Positions 27,587-37,833 of a stretch of 64,000 nucleotides of DNA are shown here, piece by piece (within the stretch, counting starts at the first letter, position 1; each line of letters opens with the position of its first letter). Origin of the DNA: CAZPRY01 sp964589175 (lineage in GTDB: Bacteria; Fidelibacterota; UBA2242); the NCBI GenBank assembly GCA_964589175.1, contig CAZPRY010000001.1, positions 1 through 64,000 on the forward strand, written 5' to 3'. A model generated the notes under the pieces. That model was not told where the DNA came from and did not search any database. It saw nothing but the letters and a program-made list of their open reading frames with translations. The translations under genes and the position numbers were made by a program.

Positions 27587-28789
27587 TTATTGTTGCAGAA
27601 CCGTCCGGATTTTATCCAGGGCAAGGTCGATCTCGTCGCGTGTGATGATCAGGGGCGGAGCCAGACGGATGACATTTTCATGGGTTTCTTTGGCAAGGAT
27701 GCCGTTCGCCTGCAGGGCTTCACAGAAGCGGCGTGCGCCGCCGGCGTCCTTCTTCAGGACGATGCCGATCCAGAGTCCTTTTCCGCGATAGAAATCAACA
27801 TAAGGACTTTTCAGGGCCTGCAGTTTTTGCATGAGATAAGCGCCCAGTTCGGCGGACTTTTGCACCAGGTCCTCGTTTGCGATGATTTTCAGGGCCTCAC
27901 GCGCAATCGCGCAGGCCAGCGGGTTACCGCCGTAGGTGGAGCCGTGATCGCCGGGATTGAAAACACCCAGTATCTCCGCGGAAGCGACTACGGCCGAAAC
28001 CGGGTACATACCGCCCGAGAGCGCCTTGCCGATGATCACCATGTCCGGCTTCACGCCGTCATGCTCATAGGCGAAAAGTTTACCGGTCCGCCCCAGGCCG
28101 CTCTGGATCTCGTCGGCGACCAGGAGTACGTTGTTGGCCCGGCAGATTTCGGCCGCTTGCTTCAGGTAGTTGGCGGGCGGAACTACCACGCCGCTTTCGC
28201 CCTGCACCGGTTCGACGAGGAAGGCGACGGTGTTTTTATTGACGGCCTTTTCCAGGGCCTCGAGGTCGCCGTAGGGCAGCAGCCTGAAGCCCGGCGTGAA
28301 TGGACCGAAGCCGTCTTTATACTGATCGTCGCTCGAAAAGGAAATGATCGTGGTGGTGCGGCCGTGAAAATTGCCCTCGCAGACGATAATCTCAGATTTT
28401 CCGTCTTCAACACCCTTGATTTTATAGCCCCACTTGCGGGCGGCTTTGATGGCGGTTTCCACGGCTTCCGCGCCGGAGTTCATCGGCAGCATTTTTTCAT
28501 AACCTGTCATCTCGCAGAGTTCCCGGGCGAACAGGGGCAGCTGGTCGTTGCGGAAAGCGCGTGAAGTCAGCGCCAGGCGCGCGCCCTGCTCCTTCATAAC
28601 CTTGACCAGTCGCGGGTGACAATGGCCCTGGTTGACCGCGGAATAGGCGGCCAGAAAATCCATATATTTTTTGCCTTCGACGTCTTCCACCCAGATTCCG
28701 TAACCTTTGGTCAGGACGACGTCCAGCGGTTTGTAATTCTTGGCGCCGTACTGATTTTCCAGTTCGATGCACTGTCCGGAGCTAAGCAT
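27587..28789 (-). CDS. rocD: Ornithine--oxo-acid aminotransferase
   Basis: A PLP enzyme that converts ornithine and 2-oxoglutarate to glutamate semialdehyde and glutamate, linking arginine and proline metabolism. ~400 residues, class-III aminotransferase fold. Diagnostic pieces: NYKPLDVVLTKGYGIWVEDVEG (split: YKPLDVVL then GYGIWVED), PMNSGAEAVETAIK, GNFHGRTTT, EPVQGESGVVVPP, the PLP Asp in ADEIQSGLGRTG, and the PLP Lys in IIGKALSGGMYP. I prefer ATG 28789 behind AAGGTG; GTG at 28798 is the alternative. Close resemblance to RocD/OAT makes the substrate fairly safe. Confidence 0.92.
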   Translation of the reverse strand: MLSSGQCIELENQYGAKNYKPLDVVLTKGYGIWVEDVEGKKYMDFLAAYSAVNQGHCHPRLVKVMKEQGARLALTSRAFRNDQLPLFARELCEMTGYEKMLPMNSGAEAVETAIKAARKWGYKIKGVEDGKSEIIVCEGNFHGRTTTIISFSSDDQYKDGFGPFTPGFRLLPYGDLEALEKAVNKNTVAFLVEPVQGESGVVVPPANYLKQAAEICRANNVLLVADEIQSGLGRTGKLFAYEHDGVKPDMVIIGKALSGGMYPVSAVVASAEILGVFNPGDHGSTYGGNPLACAIAREALKIIANEDLVQKSAELGAYLMQKLQALKSPYVDFYRGKGLWIGIVLKKDAGGARRFCEALQANGILAKETHENVIRLAPPLIITRDEIDLALDKIRTVLQQ

Positions 28790-29095
28790 AAACTTCACCT
28801 TTTCCTTTAAATCAAATTCCGCGAAACGGTTTTTCCGGACACAATTTAAATAATTAAGTTTGAAGCATCACGTCATTTCTCTCTTAAGCGGTAAAAAAAA
28901 TGCCGGATTTTTGCTCTGTCGCAGCTGTCCCCCTCGCTTTTGCAGGACTCCCCGCGAAATATTTTTTCCGGTGCGCTCGGTATCGTTTGAGATAGTAATA
29001 AATATTTATATATTGATGTCGCAAACCGTTCGACAGGGAAGTCACAGACAACTTTATGGTTTACTTCTTCGTCGAAAGCGTGGTAATAGGTAACT

Positions 29096-31417
29096 ATGGG
29101 ATCGGAAAAGAAGATAACGCTGCTGAAACACCTGCTGGAAAGAAGATTTCCGCAAATCATTTTTATTTATTTCGGCGTCTGCTGGACGATACTGGAGTTC
29201 ATCTCCTGGGTTGTGGAGCATTATACGATCTCGCCTTATATCATCGATTTCAGTTTCGTGACCCTGATCTCGCTGATTCCAACAGTAGGCTTGCTGGCCT
29301 ATTTTCACGGTAAGCCCGGGCCCGACAACTGGAACAAAATCGAAAAAATCGGCATTCCCGTCAACCTGGTAATTACCATCGTACTGCTCGTATCCCTGTT
29401 CTCCGGCAAGGAGCTGGGCTCGACGACCACGGACATGTATCTGGAGGATGAACTCGGCACGGAAGTATCCCGCGTGGTTCCCAAAAAGGAATTTACGAAG
29501 CGCCTGGCAATCTTCTTCTTTGAGAATGAAAGCGGCAATCCCGATCTGGATTGGCTGCAGAGCGGTATCATGTTCGGTTGCCATATGGACCTCCTGCAGG
29601 ATCCCTTTTTCTCGCTGTATTCGGCCTATGATTACCTGATCTACCAGCAGATTCAGCAGGCCGGATTCCGCGAGAATATCGATGTTCCTATTGCACTTGA
29701 AAAGCAGATCGCCAGGGAAATTCAACGTAAATACTTTGTCGGCGGTTCGTTCACCGTGTCCAACGATACCTTTATCGTTAATAGTTACCTGTACGAGACG
29801 GATCACGGACGCCTGATCTCGGAGCGCCAGTTTCGCGCTACAGATATTTTCAGTGTTATCGATCATGTGGCCATTCAGATTAAAAAAGACCTGAGAGTTC
29901 CCCTGTCCCATAACGAAGATATCAACGATCTGCCCGCCGCGGAGATTATTACGCGCTCGGTCCCGGCTTTCCGCGAAATGATCCTGGCCCAGAACGCCAT
30001 CAACTTCGGGAATGACCACGCGCTGGGCGTCAGGCATTTTGAAAAGGCCGTGGAGCTCGATCCTACCTTTGCGGTTGCGCACTGGGGATTGTACACGGCG
30101 TATATGAATACCAGCCGGTCCGCTAAGGCCATTGGGACGCTCCAGGCGACCATGCAACATATCTACCGGCTGCCCGAAACCCTGCGTTTCCGCGTTAAGG
30201 AAGAATACTACCTGGTCACCGAAGATCCTGAAAAACGGATCACCGTCCTGAAGATGTGGGCCAAATTGTACCCGAAAAACGTGAATGCCCATTTTGCCCT
30301 GGCCCAGGAATATCTGAACCGCCGGCTGTACGAGGACGCCATCTCGGAATACAATACCATCTTGAGCATCGACCCGGAGCGTTATTATTACCTGCGCTAT
30401 ATCGGCAATATTTACCTGGAAAAGGGGAATTTCAAAGAAGCCCTCAAATACTATCTGCAGCATCAGAAAAAGTATCCCAACGACTATCGTTCCTTTATGG
30501 CATTGGGCGAACTGTATTTCAAACGCGGCGAGTATGAAAAGGCCCGGGAGCATTTTCTGAAGGCCCAGATAATCGAGCCGAAAGCTACCGCCACCCTGAC
30601 CCGGCTGGCGGATATCAGTATCGAAACAGGTGATTTCCCGGCGGCCCTGCGCCAATACGAAGAGGCCCTGATCTTTGCCGTGACGCCTGAGCAGCGGGCC
30701 GGCGTTTTCGCGGCTATGACCCTTTATTATGAACGGACGGGGCAGATTCGCCAGGCGCTTGAGTACCGCGAAAAGCAGTTTACCGAAGAGGCGCAATACC
30801 GCAACCCGGTGGAAGCGCAAATGGAGCAATTGCTTTCGATGTCCTTCCATAATTACGTGATCGTCAAACGGGATCCCGAAGCCCTGGCCCGCATCGGGGC
30901 TTTGTCGGCGGCGCTCGGTTCGCCCTGGTCGAAAGTGAGCGGTTTCGCCTATCTGGATATCTACATGCAGCAGAGAGACGATCCCAAAATTTCCACAGCC
31001 CTGACGGCGGCGGCAGAGGCCGAGAGAATCTTCGGCGGACCCCGGATGCGCTATATCCACCACGCCGCAGGGATACTGAGCGAAATCCGCGGAGACTACG
31101 TGGATGCCATCCTGAATTATCAAAAAGAACTGCAATGCGCCCCAACCGAGGTAAGCAAACTGGTGAATATCAGTCGCTGTTATCGCGAACTGGGCGATTT
31201 TGCCCGGGCCGAGAAATTCCTCGAGACGGCTCTTAAGATTCTGCCCTATTATCCGGATGCGCGGCTGGAAATGGCCCGCATCTGTTTCGAGTCGGGTGAA
31301 TATACCCGGGCGCAACAGCACCTCGCTATCGCCCTGCAAATCTGGGAAAACGCCGATTCCGATTATCCGTCTGCCCGCGAAGCCCGCGAACTGCGCTCGA
31401 AAATTCCGGTGGCCTGA
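29096..31417 (+). CDS. Membrane-anchored TPR protein with TolB/FlgO-like domain
   Basis: A 773-residue protein with three membrane helices at ~20-40, 47-68 and 86-103, then a ~150-residue alpha/beta domain beginning RLAIFFFENESGNPDLDWLQSG, a pattern of the TolB/FlgO-like domain seen in similar signalling proteins. From ~280 to 760 it is built of at least eight TPR-type helical pairs (for example ALKYYLQHQKKYPNDYRSFM and YEKAREHFLKAQIIEP). The architecture resembles membrane TPR proteins of Bacteroidota, where the N-terminal part is often attached to a winged helix or cyclase; neither is present here. A scaffold or sensor role is inferred. AGGT precedes ATG. Divergent from rocD across ~300 bp without other genes. 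Confidence 0.8.
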   Translation: MGSEKKITLLKHLLERRFPQIIFIYFGVCWTILEFISWVVEHYTISPYIIDFSFVTLISLIPTVGLLAYFHGKPGPDNWNKIEKIGIPVNLVITIVLLVSLFSGKELGSTTTDMYLEDELGTEVSRVVPKKEFTKRLAIFFFENESGNPDLDWLQSGIMFGCHMDLLQDPFFSLYSAYDYLIYQQIQQAGFRENIDVPIALEKQIAREIQRKYFVGGSFTVSNDTFIVNSYLYETDHGRLISERQFRATDIFSVIDHVAIQIKKDLRVPLSHNEDINDLPAAEIITRSVPAFREMILAQNAINFGNDHALGVRHFEKAVELDPTFAVAHWGLYTAYMNTSRSAKAIGTLQATMQHIYRLPETLRFRVKEEYYLVTEDPEKRITVLKMWAKLYPKNVNAHFALAQEYLNRRLYEDAISEYNTILSIDPERYYYLRYIGNIYLEKGNFKEALKYYLQHQKKYPNDYRSFMALGELYFKRGEYEKAREHFLKAQIIEPKATATLTRLADISIETGDFPAALRQYEEALIFAVTPEQRAGVFAAMTLYYERTGQIRQALEYREKQFTEEAQYRNPVEAQMEQLLSMSFHNYVIVKRDPEALARIGALSAALGSPWSKVSGFAYLDIYMQQRDDPKISTALTAAAEAERIFGGPRMRYIHHAAGILSEIRGDYVDAILNYQKELQCAPTEVSKLVNISRCYRELGDFARAEKFLETALKILPYYPDARLEMARICFESGEYTRAQQHLAIALQIWENADSDYPSAREARELRSKIPVA

Positions 31418-31509
31418 TCAGCTTTCGGTGCATCGGATCGTGATTGCACTACTCCGCCGGCTGAGCTCCGAAATACATATATTCAGGGCAAAGGTTCTGT
31501 CGATAAATC

Positions 31510-31538
31510 TTGAAATAGTGCCAATAATGCCGTAACAT
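31510..31538 (+). promoter_or_regulatory. Possible hppA promoter
   Basis: TTGAAA (31510-31515), 17-bp spacer, TAACAT (31533-31538), 33 bp before the hppA ATG. Confidence 0.4.
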
Positions 31539-31571
31539 CACCGCTGTTTTTTATGCATAAGGGGATTCACT

Positions 31572-34154
<2,583 letters not shown>

Positions 34155-34178
34155 TCATACGTCTAAATAATTGTTGAG

Positions 34179-34205
34179 AAAGGGCGGAGTCATCCGCCCT
34201 TTTTT
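34179..34205 (+). terminator. Intrinsic terminator of hppA
   Basis: AAAGGGCGGA (34179-34188) pairs with TCCGCCCTTT (34193-34202), 4-base loop, followed by a T-run to 34205. It lies 25 bp after the stop codon. Confidence 0.9.
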
Positions 34206-34248
34206 ATAGCGCATTGCAAAAATAATCTACGACTTTATTCCCAATAGT

Positions 34249-34357
34249 TATTTCGAAGGATGCCGATGAAATCGGAAGACTGAGAAATCGCGTCGGTTTC
34301 ATGTCCGGACGATTGGTGTAACCGATTTCTCCCCGCCGGTGGCGGGTTCGAAATGAC
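34249..34357. repeat. Inverted pair of dispersed-repeat-like units
   Basis: A unit running from TTATTTCGAA to GAGAAATCG (34249-34290) is followed by a unit in opposite orientation, CGATTTCTC to TTCGAAATGA (34323-34357). The TCATTTCGA...GAGAAATC pattern recurs in intergenic DNA of many bacteria. The pair flanks a short spacer and belongs to the repeat island after hppA. Confidence 0.55.
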
Positions 34358-34369
34358 GATACATTTAAT

Positions 34370-34447
34370 GAATCACTTAACACAAGGGCTTTGGCAGAAA
34401 TTAAAACCAATTTCCGTGAGGCAACGCCGAGCTAAATTGGTTTTTTC
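34370..34447. repeat. Palindromic element, copy A
   Basis: A 24-bp block (34370-34393) is followed after 9 bp by an 11-bp stem AAAACCAATTT (34403-34413) / AAATTGGTTTT (34434-34444) around a 20-base loop (34414-34433). Copy B at 36.8 kb has the same 24-bp block in the same orientation and the same stem, but its loop is the reverse complement, one base different. The stem is followed by a T-run, so this copy could also terminate transcription. Confidence 0.8.
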
Positions 34448-34489
34448 TGTTCAAATCGGAATTGGAAAACACGAATCTTATAAAAACTG

Positions 34490-34518
34490 TTGACAATATC
34501 CCCGAATAACTTTAATCT
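34490..34518 (+). promoter_or_regulatory. Possible promoter for the 21-bp repeat tract and its downstream gene
   Basis: TTGACA at 34490-34495 is consensus. The -10 is less clear: TAATCT at 17 bp (34513-34518) or TTTAAT at 15 bp (34511-34516). Confidence 0.45.
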
Positions 34519-34551
34519 TATCCCGTAACCATAGCAATATTCGAGGCGGAT

Positions 34552-35001
34552 TTGAACGATTCCCGTTTCTTTGTTTGTTTGCGATCCAGGCAGCGGGAAT
34601 TCTTTGTCTTAAATCCGAATTTGACCGCTCATTTTTTCGCTATCCGGCGAGCAATTTGGCAATCTGCCGGGGGAACATCGTTTCTACCCGGTGGAAGCCC
34701 GCTTTATTATGGTCGAAGTTCATTTTCCGGTGGCGGGACCCCATTTTATTGCGGTCGGAGTCTATTTACTTATGGTGGAAGTTCATTTTATCATGGTCGG
34801 GATTCATCTCCCTGCGGCGGAAGTCCGGTTTTCTGCGGGGGAACCTCATTTTATTCAGGTCGAAATTCATTTATTCCGGGTGGAATCCAATATGGGCATG
34901 CCGGAAATCCATGTGCAGGGGGCGGAAGCCGCTCCCTGCGCGGGGCAGTGGAATTCACGGCGTACTCAGTTCCGGTTAGCGGGGCAGTGTCTCATTCGTA
35001 G
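34552..35001 (+). CDS. Possible heptapeptide-repeat protein encoded by the 21-bp repeats, uncertain
   Basis: Starting with TTG behind GAGGCGG, this 149-residue frame reads through the 21-bp repeats as thirteen heptapeptides of the type G-G/R-x-S/P-x-x-x, for example GGSPLYY, GRSSFSG and GGTPFYC. Gly at position 1 is kept by synonymous GGT/GGC/GGG codons in almost every unit, which favours this frame. No family or signal peptide is recognised. A competing frame in the same tract (GTG 34691 to 35053; VEVHFIM-type heptads) ends with an ATGA overlap with the next gene, typical of translational coupling. The third frame is open as well, because a 21-bp repeat without stops keeps all frames open. 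The tract may therefore be non-coding. Confidence 0.3.
   Translation: MNDSRFFVCLRSRQREFFVLNPNLTAHFFAIRRAIWQSAGGTSFLPGGSPLYYGRSSFSGGGTPFYCGRSLFTYGGSSFYHGRDSSPCGGSPVFCGGTSFYSGRNSFIPGGIQYGHAGNPCAGGGSRSLRGAVEFTAYSVPVSGAVSHS
34669..34941 (+). repeat. Thirteen tandem 21-bp degenerate repeats
   Basis: Units begin GGNSG and continue with an A/T-rich core such as CATTTTATT. Boundaries fall at 34669, 34690, 34711, 34732, 34753, 34774, 34795, 34816, 34837, 34858, 34879, 34900 and 34921, exactly 21 bp each with no insertion or deletion. Conservation is strongest in the first six bases and the ATTTTAT core (units 4, 6 and 9). The period is both seven codons and two turns of B-DNA. Confidence 0.9.
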
Positions 35002-35049
35002 CAGGATGAAAGGGGGAAACAAAGCAAAACCAAAACAAAGGAGGCCAAA

Positions 35050-35691
35050 ATGAATGCAAGTATCCCCGAGAGATTGAATCAGTACGATCTGATGATCAGC
35101 AACGCACTGGAAGACGCCGATATCGCAGCCAAACTGGCGATTTATCTGTACACGCAGGAACGGATTCTGGAAGGAAAAGGCAAACTGGACGTGACGAAAG
35201 AGTTGAACGAGCGCCAGCGGAAAGAATACGGAGAACAGTACGAGGCCAGTGAGGAGGTCGGCAAGGCCCGCAAAGCAGTCGAAAAATCCTACATGGACTC
35301 GCTGGAGATTGCCCGTATCGCTTTCCGGGCCAACACCTCGGCCCGCACAGCTTTGTGCCTGGAGGGACGGCGCAAGGAAACCCTGGGAGCCTGGCTGGAC
35401 CAGGTCACGGCCTTTTACAACGGTGTGCTCGGTAATCCGGATTGGATCGCCGCCATGGGTAATTTCGGTTATACCGCCGAGAAATTGCAAACCGAGAAAG
35501 CCCTGGTGGACGCCGTGCTTGCCGCGCGTCATAAGCAGAAGATCGAAACCGGCGAGGCGCAGGCGGCCACGGAGGAGCGCGACGCCAAGATGGAAGAGAT
35601 TGACGACTGGATCGCGGACTTCCGCAAGATCGCCGTCATCGCCCTCAAGAACAATCCGCAGTGGCTGGAGAAGCTGGGCATCAAGGCCTGA
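35050..35691 (+). CDS. Uncharacterised helical protein with internal duplication
   Basis: A 213-residue soluble, all-helical, highly charged protein of a family I recall as uncharacterised and often multicopy in FCB and other bacteria. The two halves are related: residues ~10-90 (DLMISNALEDADIAAKLAI, then RQRKEYGEQYEAS, then LEIARIAFRAN) align with ~115-205 (FYNGVLGNPDWIAAMGNFGY, then HKQKIETGEAQAAT, then FRKIAVIALKNN). FGYTAEKL and LYTQERIL mark the same helix turn in each half. A very good ribosome site (AAAGGAGG) precedes the ATG, and a perfect terminator follows the stop, so this is a single-gene unit behind the 21-bp repeat tract. No function known. Confidence 0.85.
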   Translation: MNASIPERLNQYDLMISNALEDADIAAKLAIYLYTQERILEGKGKLDVTKELNERQRKEYGEQYEASEEVGKARKAVEKSYMDSLEIARIAFRANTSARTALCLEGRRKETLGAWLDQVTAFYNGVLGNPDWIAAMGNFGYTAEKLQTEKALVDAVLAARHKQKIETGEAQAATEERDAKMEEIDDWIADFRKIAVIALKNNPQWLEKLGIKA

Positions 35692-35701
35692 ATGAGATGA
35701 A

Positions 35702-35736
35702 CCTCCCGGAGGTTGCCATCCTCCGGGAGGCTTTTT
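35702..35736 (+). terminator. Intrinsic terminator
   Basis: Perfect 11-bp stem CCTCCCGGAGG (35702-35712) / CCTCCGGGAGG (35720-35730), 7-base loop and a five-T run. It ends the transcript of the duplicated helical protein. Confidence 0.95.
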
Positions 35737-35743
35737 CAAAATG

Positions 35744-35765
35744 CTCCCAAATCGGAGTTTGGGAG
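35744..35765. repeat. Short palindrome CTCCCAAA-N6-TTTGGGAG, copy 1
   Basis: 8-bp arms around TCGGAG. Related copies lie at 36669-36687 and 36738-36758, so the AT-rich gene at 35.8-36.6 kb is bracketed by this repeat type. Confidence 0.7.
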
Positions 35766-35801
35766 AGAGAAGAAAAAGATAAATAATACAAAGGGGATAT
35801 T

Positions 35802-36647
35802 GTGAAAGACATAACCAAAGATTATTTGCTGAATGAATACAATAGATTGGAAAATCTTATCATTTTCGAAAGCGATATGGGGGGACGATCAAATATTCTT
35901 GTATCCGTAATTTCAGGACTCAGCATATTTATAATAAAAGAAATTTTGGATCATCCGCTTCATTGTACTTCGTTACCTGCTATAGTACTGCTCATTACAT
36001 TCTGGATAATTCTATACCGAATCTTTATTCGACTGATACAGGCCAAAATCCAAAGAGGCTCATATGATAATATGAGAAAATATATTGATAAGCAATTTTG
36101 TTGCTACGAAGATTTACGAGATTACTTTAAAAGAAAAGAAGATCAAAGACGACCCCTAAAAGTGATGGCGAAATATTTCATTCCTAGAAAACTTCTAATA
36201 GATCGCGTGGATTTGGTACAGCCACTGGAAGCACTCGTTCAATTCATTGTAGCATTATATTTTTCGATAATTGTTTATGTCTTCTTATTTGTATTACGGG
36301 AAATTCATTTTTTTGCGTATTCGACATGTACTGGTTTCTGCTTACATCTAATATTAACGATCATATATTATGTGTTGGCGGTATTGGTACTAGCATTCGA
36401 GAACAATAAACGAAAGAAAATTGAATATAAATGTTGGTGTTGTTTATATTTATTGGTCTGTAAAGTTTCAATAGTACCATTGATCCTATGTATACTTTCT
36501 GTATTCCCGACATCCGAAATCCTATTCAAAGATATAGGCGACCAGTTTATACTTTCCATTTCTGTATTTTCTTTTTTCCTTATAAAAGTCATAATGGACA
36601 TCATAAAAGACAACTTGGAGAAATATCAGAAAAAATGGATCTTTTAG
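35802..36647 (+). CDS. AT-rich multi-span membrane protein, unknown
   Basis: A 281-residue protein with about six hydrophobic segments: two near residues 26-75, one at ~145-168 and three between ~178 and 268. A ~70-residue soluble, charged loop (RGSYDNMRKYIDKQF, then KRKEDQRRPLK) separates the first pair from the rest. It starts with GTG behind AAGGGG. The base composition, around one-third G+C by eye, contrasts sharply with neighbours, and codons are AT-ending, which suggests recent acquisition. Repeat palindromes flank it. The layout (2TM, cytosolic region, further TMs) recalls membrane effectors of defence systems, but no family can be named. Confidence 0.65.
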   Translation: MKDITKDYLLNEYNRLENLIIFESDMGGRSNILVSVISGLSIFIIKEILDHPLHCTSLPAIVLLITFWIILYRIFIRLIQAKIQRGSYDNMRKYIDKQFCCYEDLRDYFKRKEDQRRPLKVMAKYFIPRKLLIDRVDLVQPLEALVQFIVALYFSIIVYVFLFVLREIHFFAYSTCTGFCLHLILTIIYYVLAVLVLAFENNKRKKIEYKCWCCLYLLVCKVSIVPLILCILSVFPTSEILFKDIGDQFILSISVFSFFLIKVIMDIIKDNLEKYQKKWIF

Positions 36648-36668
36648 TCACCGTTCTATTTGTCTTGT

Positions 36669-36758
36669 TCCCAAATTGCATTTGGGATCGAAAGCGTTAA
36701 GTCATTCAAGCCAGAGAGAGCATTGTAAGGTTTCCGCTTCCCAATCGGAGTTTGGGAG
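36669..36758. repeat. Short palindrome, copies 2 and 3
   Basis: TCCCAAA/TTTGGGA around a 5-base loop at 36669-36687, and TTCCCAA-TCGGAG-TTTGGGA at 36739-36757. The second has the same TCGGAG loop as copy 1 at 35744. Confidence 0.6.
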
Positions 36759-36776
36759 CGAGGAGAATGGAAGTCA

Positions 36777-36910
36777 GCTCTTGTGTCAAGTGATTCCGGT
36801 AATGCTATGGAACCGGGTAGAAAATTTTTAGTGAATCACTTAACACAAGGGCTTTGCTCCCGGGAATCGAAACCAATTTAGTTCGGCGTTGCCTCACGGA
36901 AATTGGTTTC
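36777..36910. repeat. Palindromic element, copy B, with an extra inverted arm
   Basis: The 24-bp block shared with copy A is at 36833-36856. The 11-bp stem is GAAACCAATTT (36869-36879) / AAATTGGTTTC (36900-36910), with a 20-base loop that is the reverse complement of the loop in copy A save one base. In addition 36777-36796 is an inverted version (18 of 20) of the block at 36833-36852, creating a second, larger hairpin. Confidence 0.8.
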
Positions 36911-36924
36911 CTCAGGGATTGGGT

Positions 36925-37833
36925 TTATTCCATAAGCATGCGGTTTTCCTTGAAATCGAGCGTCAACAGCCGCTGCCCGATAATCTCGATCCCAATCGAA
37001 ACATGAATCGGCTTGAAACTCTCCGGTTCGATCAGGAGTTGATCTTCATTGATTGTGCAATTCAGGTCGGTGAGAAGGATATTGCCGATATGCAGGCTAT
37101 CCACTTTGCAGGTCCGGCCGTTGCCGCCGCCCAGTTCGTTGGCCAGTTCGGGGCTGATCTGGCAGGCATAGCTGCGGGTGTCGAGGGTCATCAGGACACT
37201 GTCCCGCCCCGCAACTCCGTGAAATTTGATAAGGCCGGGGACCGATGACGCTCCTTTCAGCAAGTCGATTTCCAGGATTGCAGACGGGTCCGCGATCTCT
37301 TCCAGGGCTTTGGCCGGGTGCGTGCTGAAGGCCAGGATGCGGTTCTTCATGTCAATCGTCATTCGGCCGTTCAGGAAAAAGTCTTTGCCGAGCCAGCCCT
37401 TGGCTTTCAGCGGCGGATCGGCGCGCCGGATAATGGCCGCGTAGAGCAGGCTAAAGTCCATGTCCAGAATTTTTACATCGTGCAGATAACCCTCCTCGAC
37501 CAGCAACTCGGTGTTGCCCAGAGTAAAGTTGGAGATGCGCTGCGGTTCGAATTTGGAGCTCTTGAACGCGCGGTCGCCGAGGATCAGTCCATAGCTGATC
37601 AGGTCGAGCAGAACGAACTGGGTGCTGCCGTTGACGCTGATGGCGATACGGGGACCGGGAATCGTACCGCCCGTGATAAGCGGGAAAATCTCCTGATCAG
37701 TGTACCCGTATCGTTCGATCCAGGGAATGGTGACTGCTTCGGGCGTACCGGTCTGCCGGCTGCAGCCGCTGGGGATCAAGCTGATGAGAATGATAAAAAC
37801 GCTCAATATGATGAAGTCAGACGATTTTTTCAT
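36925..37833 (-). CDS. Lipoprotein with degenerate retropepsin-like fold
   Basis: A ~302-residue predicted lipoprotein (lipobox LIPSGC, ~20 residues in). The body resembles retropepsin-like aspartic-protease domains: PRIAISVNGSTQFVLLDLIS places an Asp where DTG is expected, but the Thr-Gly is lost; LMTLDTRSYACQIS gives a second site reading DTR; and the C terminus IGIEIIGQRLLTLDFKENRM is a typical closing strand of these domains. It is probably inactive as a protease or modified for binding. ATG 37833 is chosen for the signal peptide; it overlaps the trmO tail by 17 bp, so the two are co-transcribed. Confidence 0.75.
   Translation of the reverse strand: MKKSSDFIILSVFIILISLIPSGCSRQTGTPEAVTIPWIERYGYTDQEIFPLITGGTIPGPRIAISVNGSTQFVLLDLISYGLILGDRAFKSSKFEPQRISNFTLGNTELLVEEGYLHDVKILDMDFSLLYAAIIRRADPPLKAKGWLGKDFFLNGRMTIDMKNRILAFSTHPAKALEEIADPSAILEIDLLKGASSVPGLIKFHGVAGRDSVLMTLDTRSYACQISPELANELGGGNGRTCKVDSLHIGNILLTDLNCTINEDQLLIEPESFKPIHVSIGIEIIGQRLLTLDFKENRMLME

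Noticed and set aside
29054..31339. 761-codon minus-strand frame opposite the TPR gene
   Set aside because: The plus strand encodes membrane helices and TPR repeats; the minus frame is its shadow with low-complexity composition.
34669..34941. CRISPR array
   Set aside because: Units are 21 bp with no distinct repeat and spacer parts, and they diverge along their entire length; no cas gene is present.
34204..36915. Complete insertion sequence or integrative element
   Set aside because: Repeats and an AT-rich gene are present, but no transposase or integrase gene and no matching terminal repeats at both ends were found.
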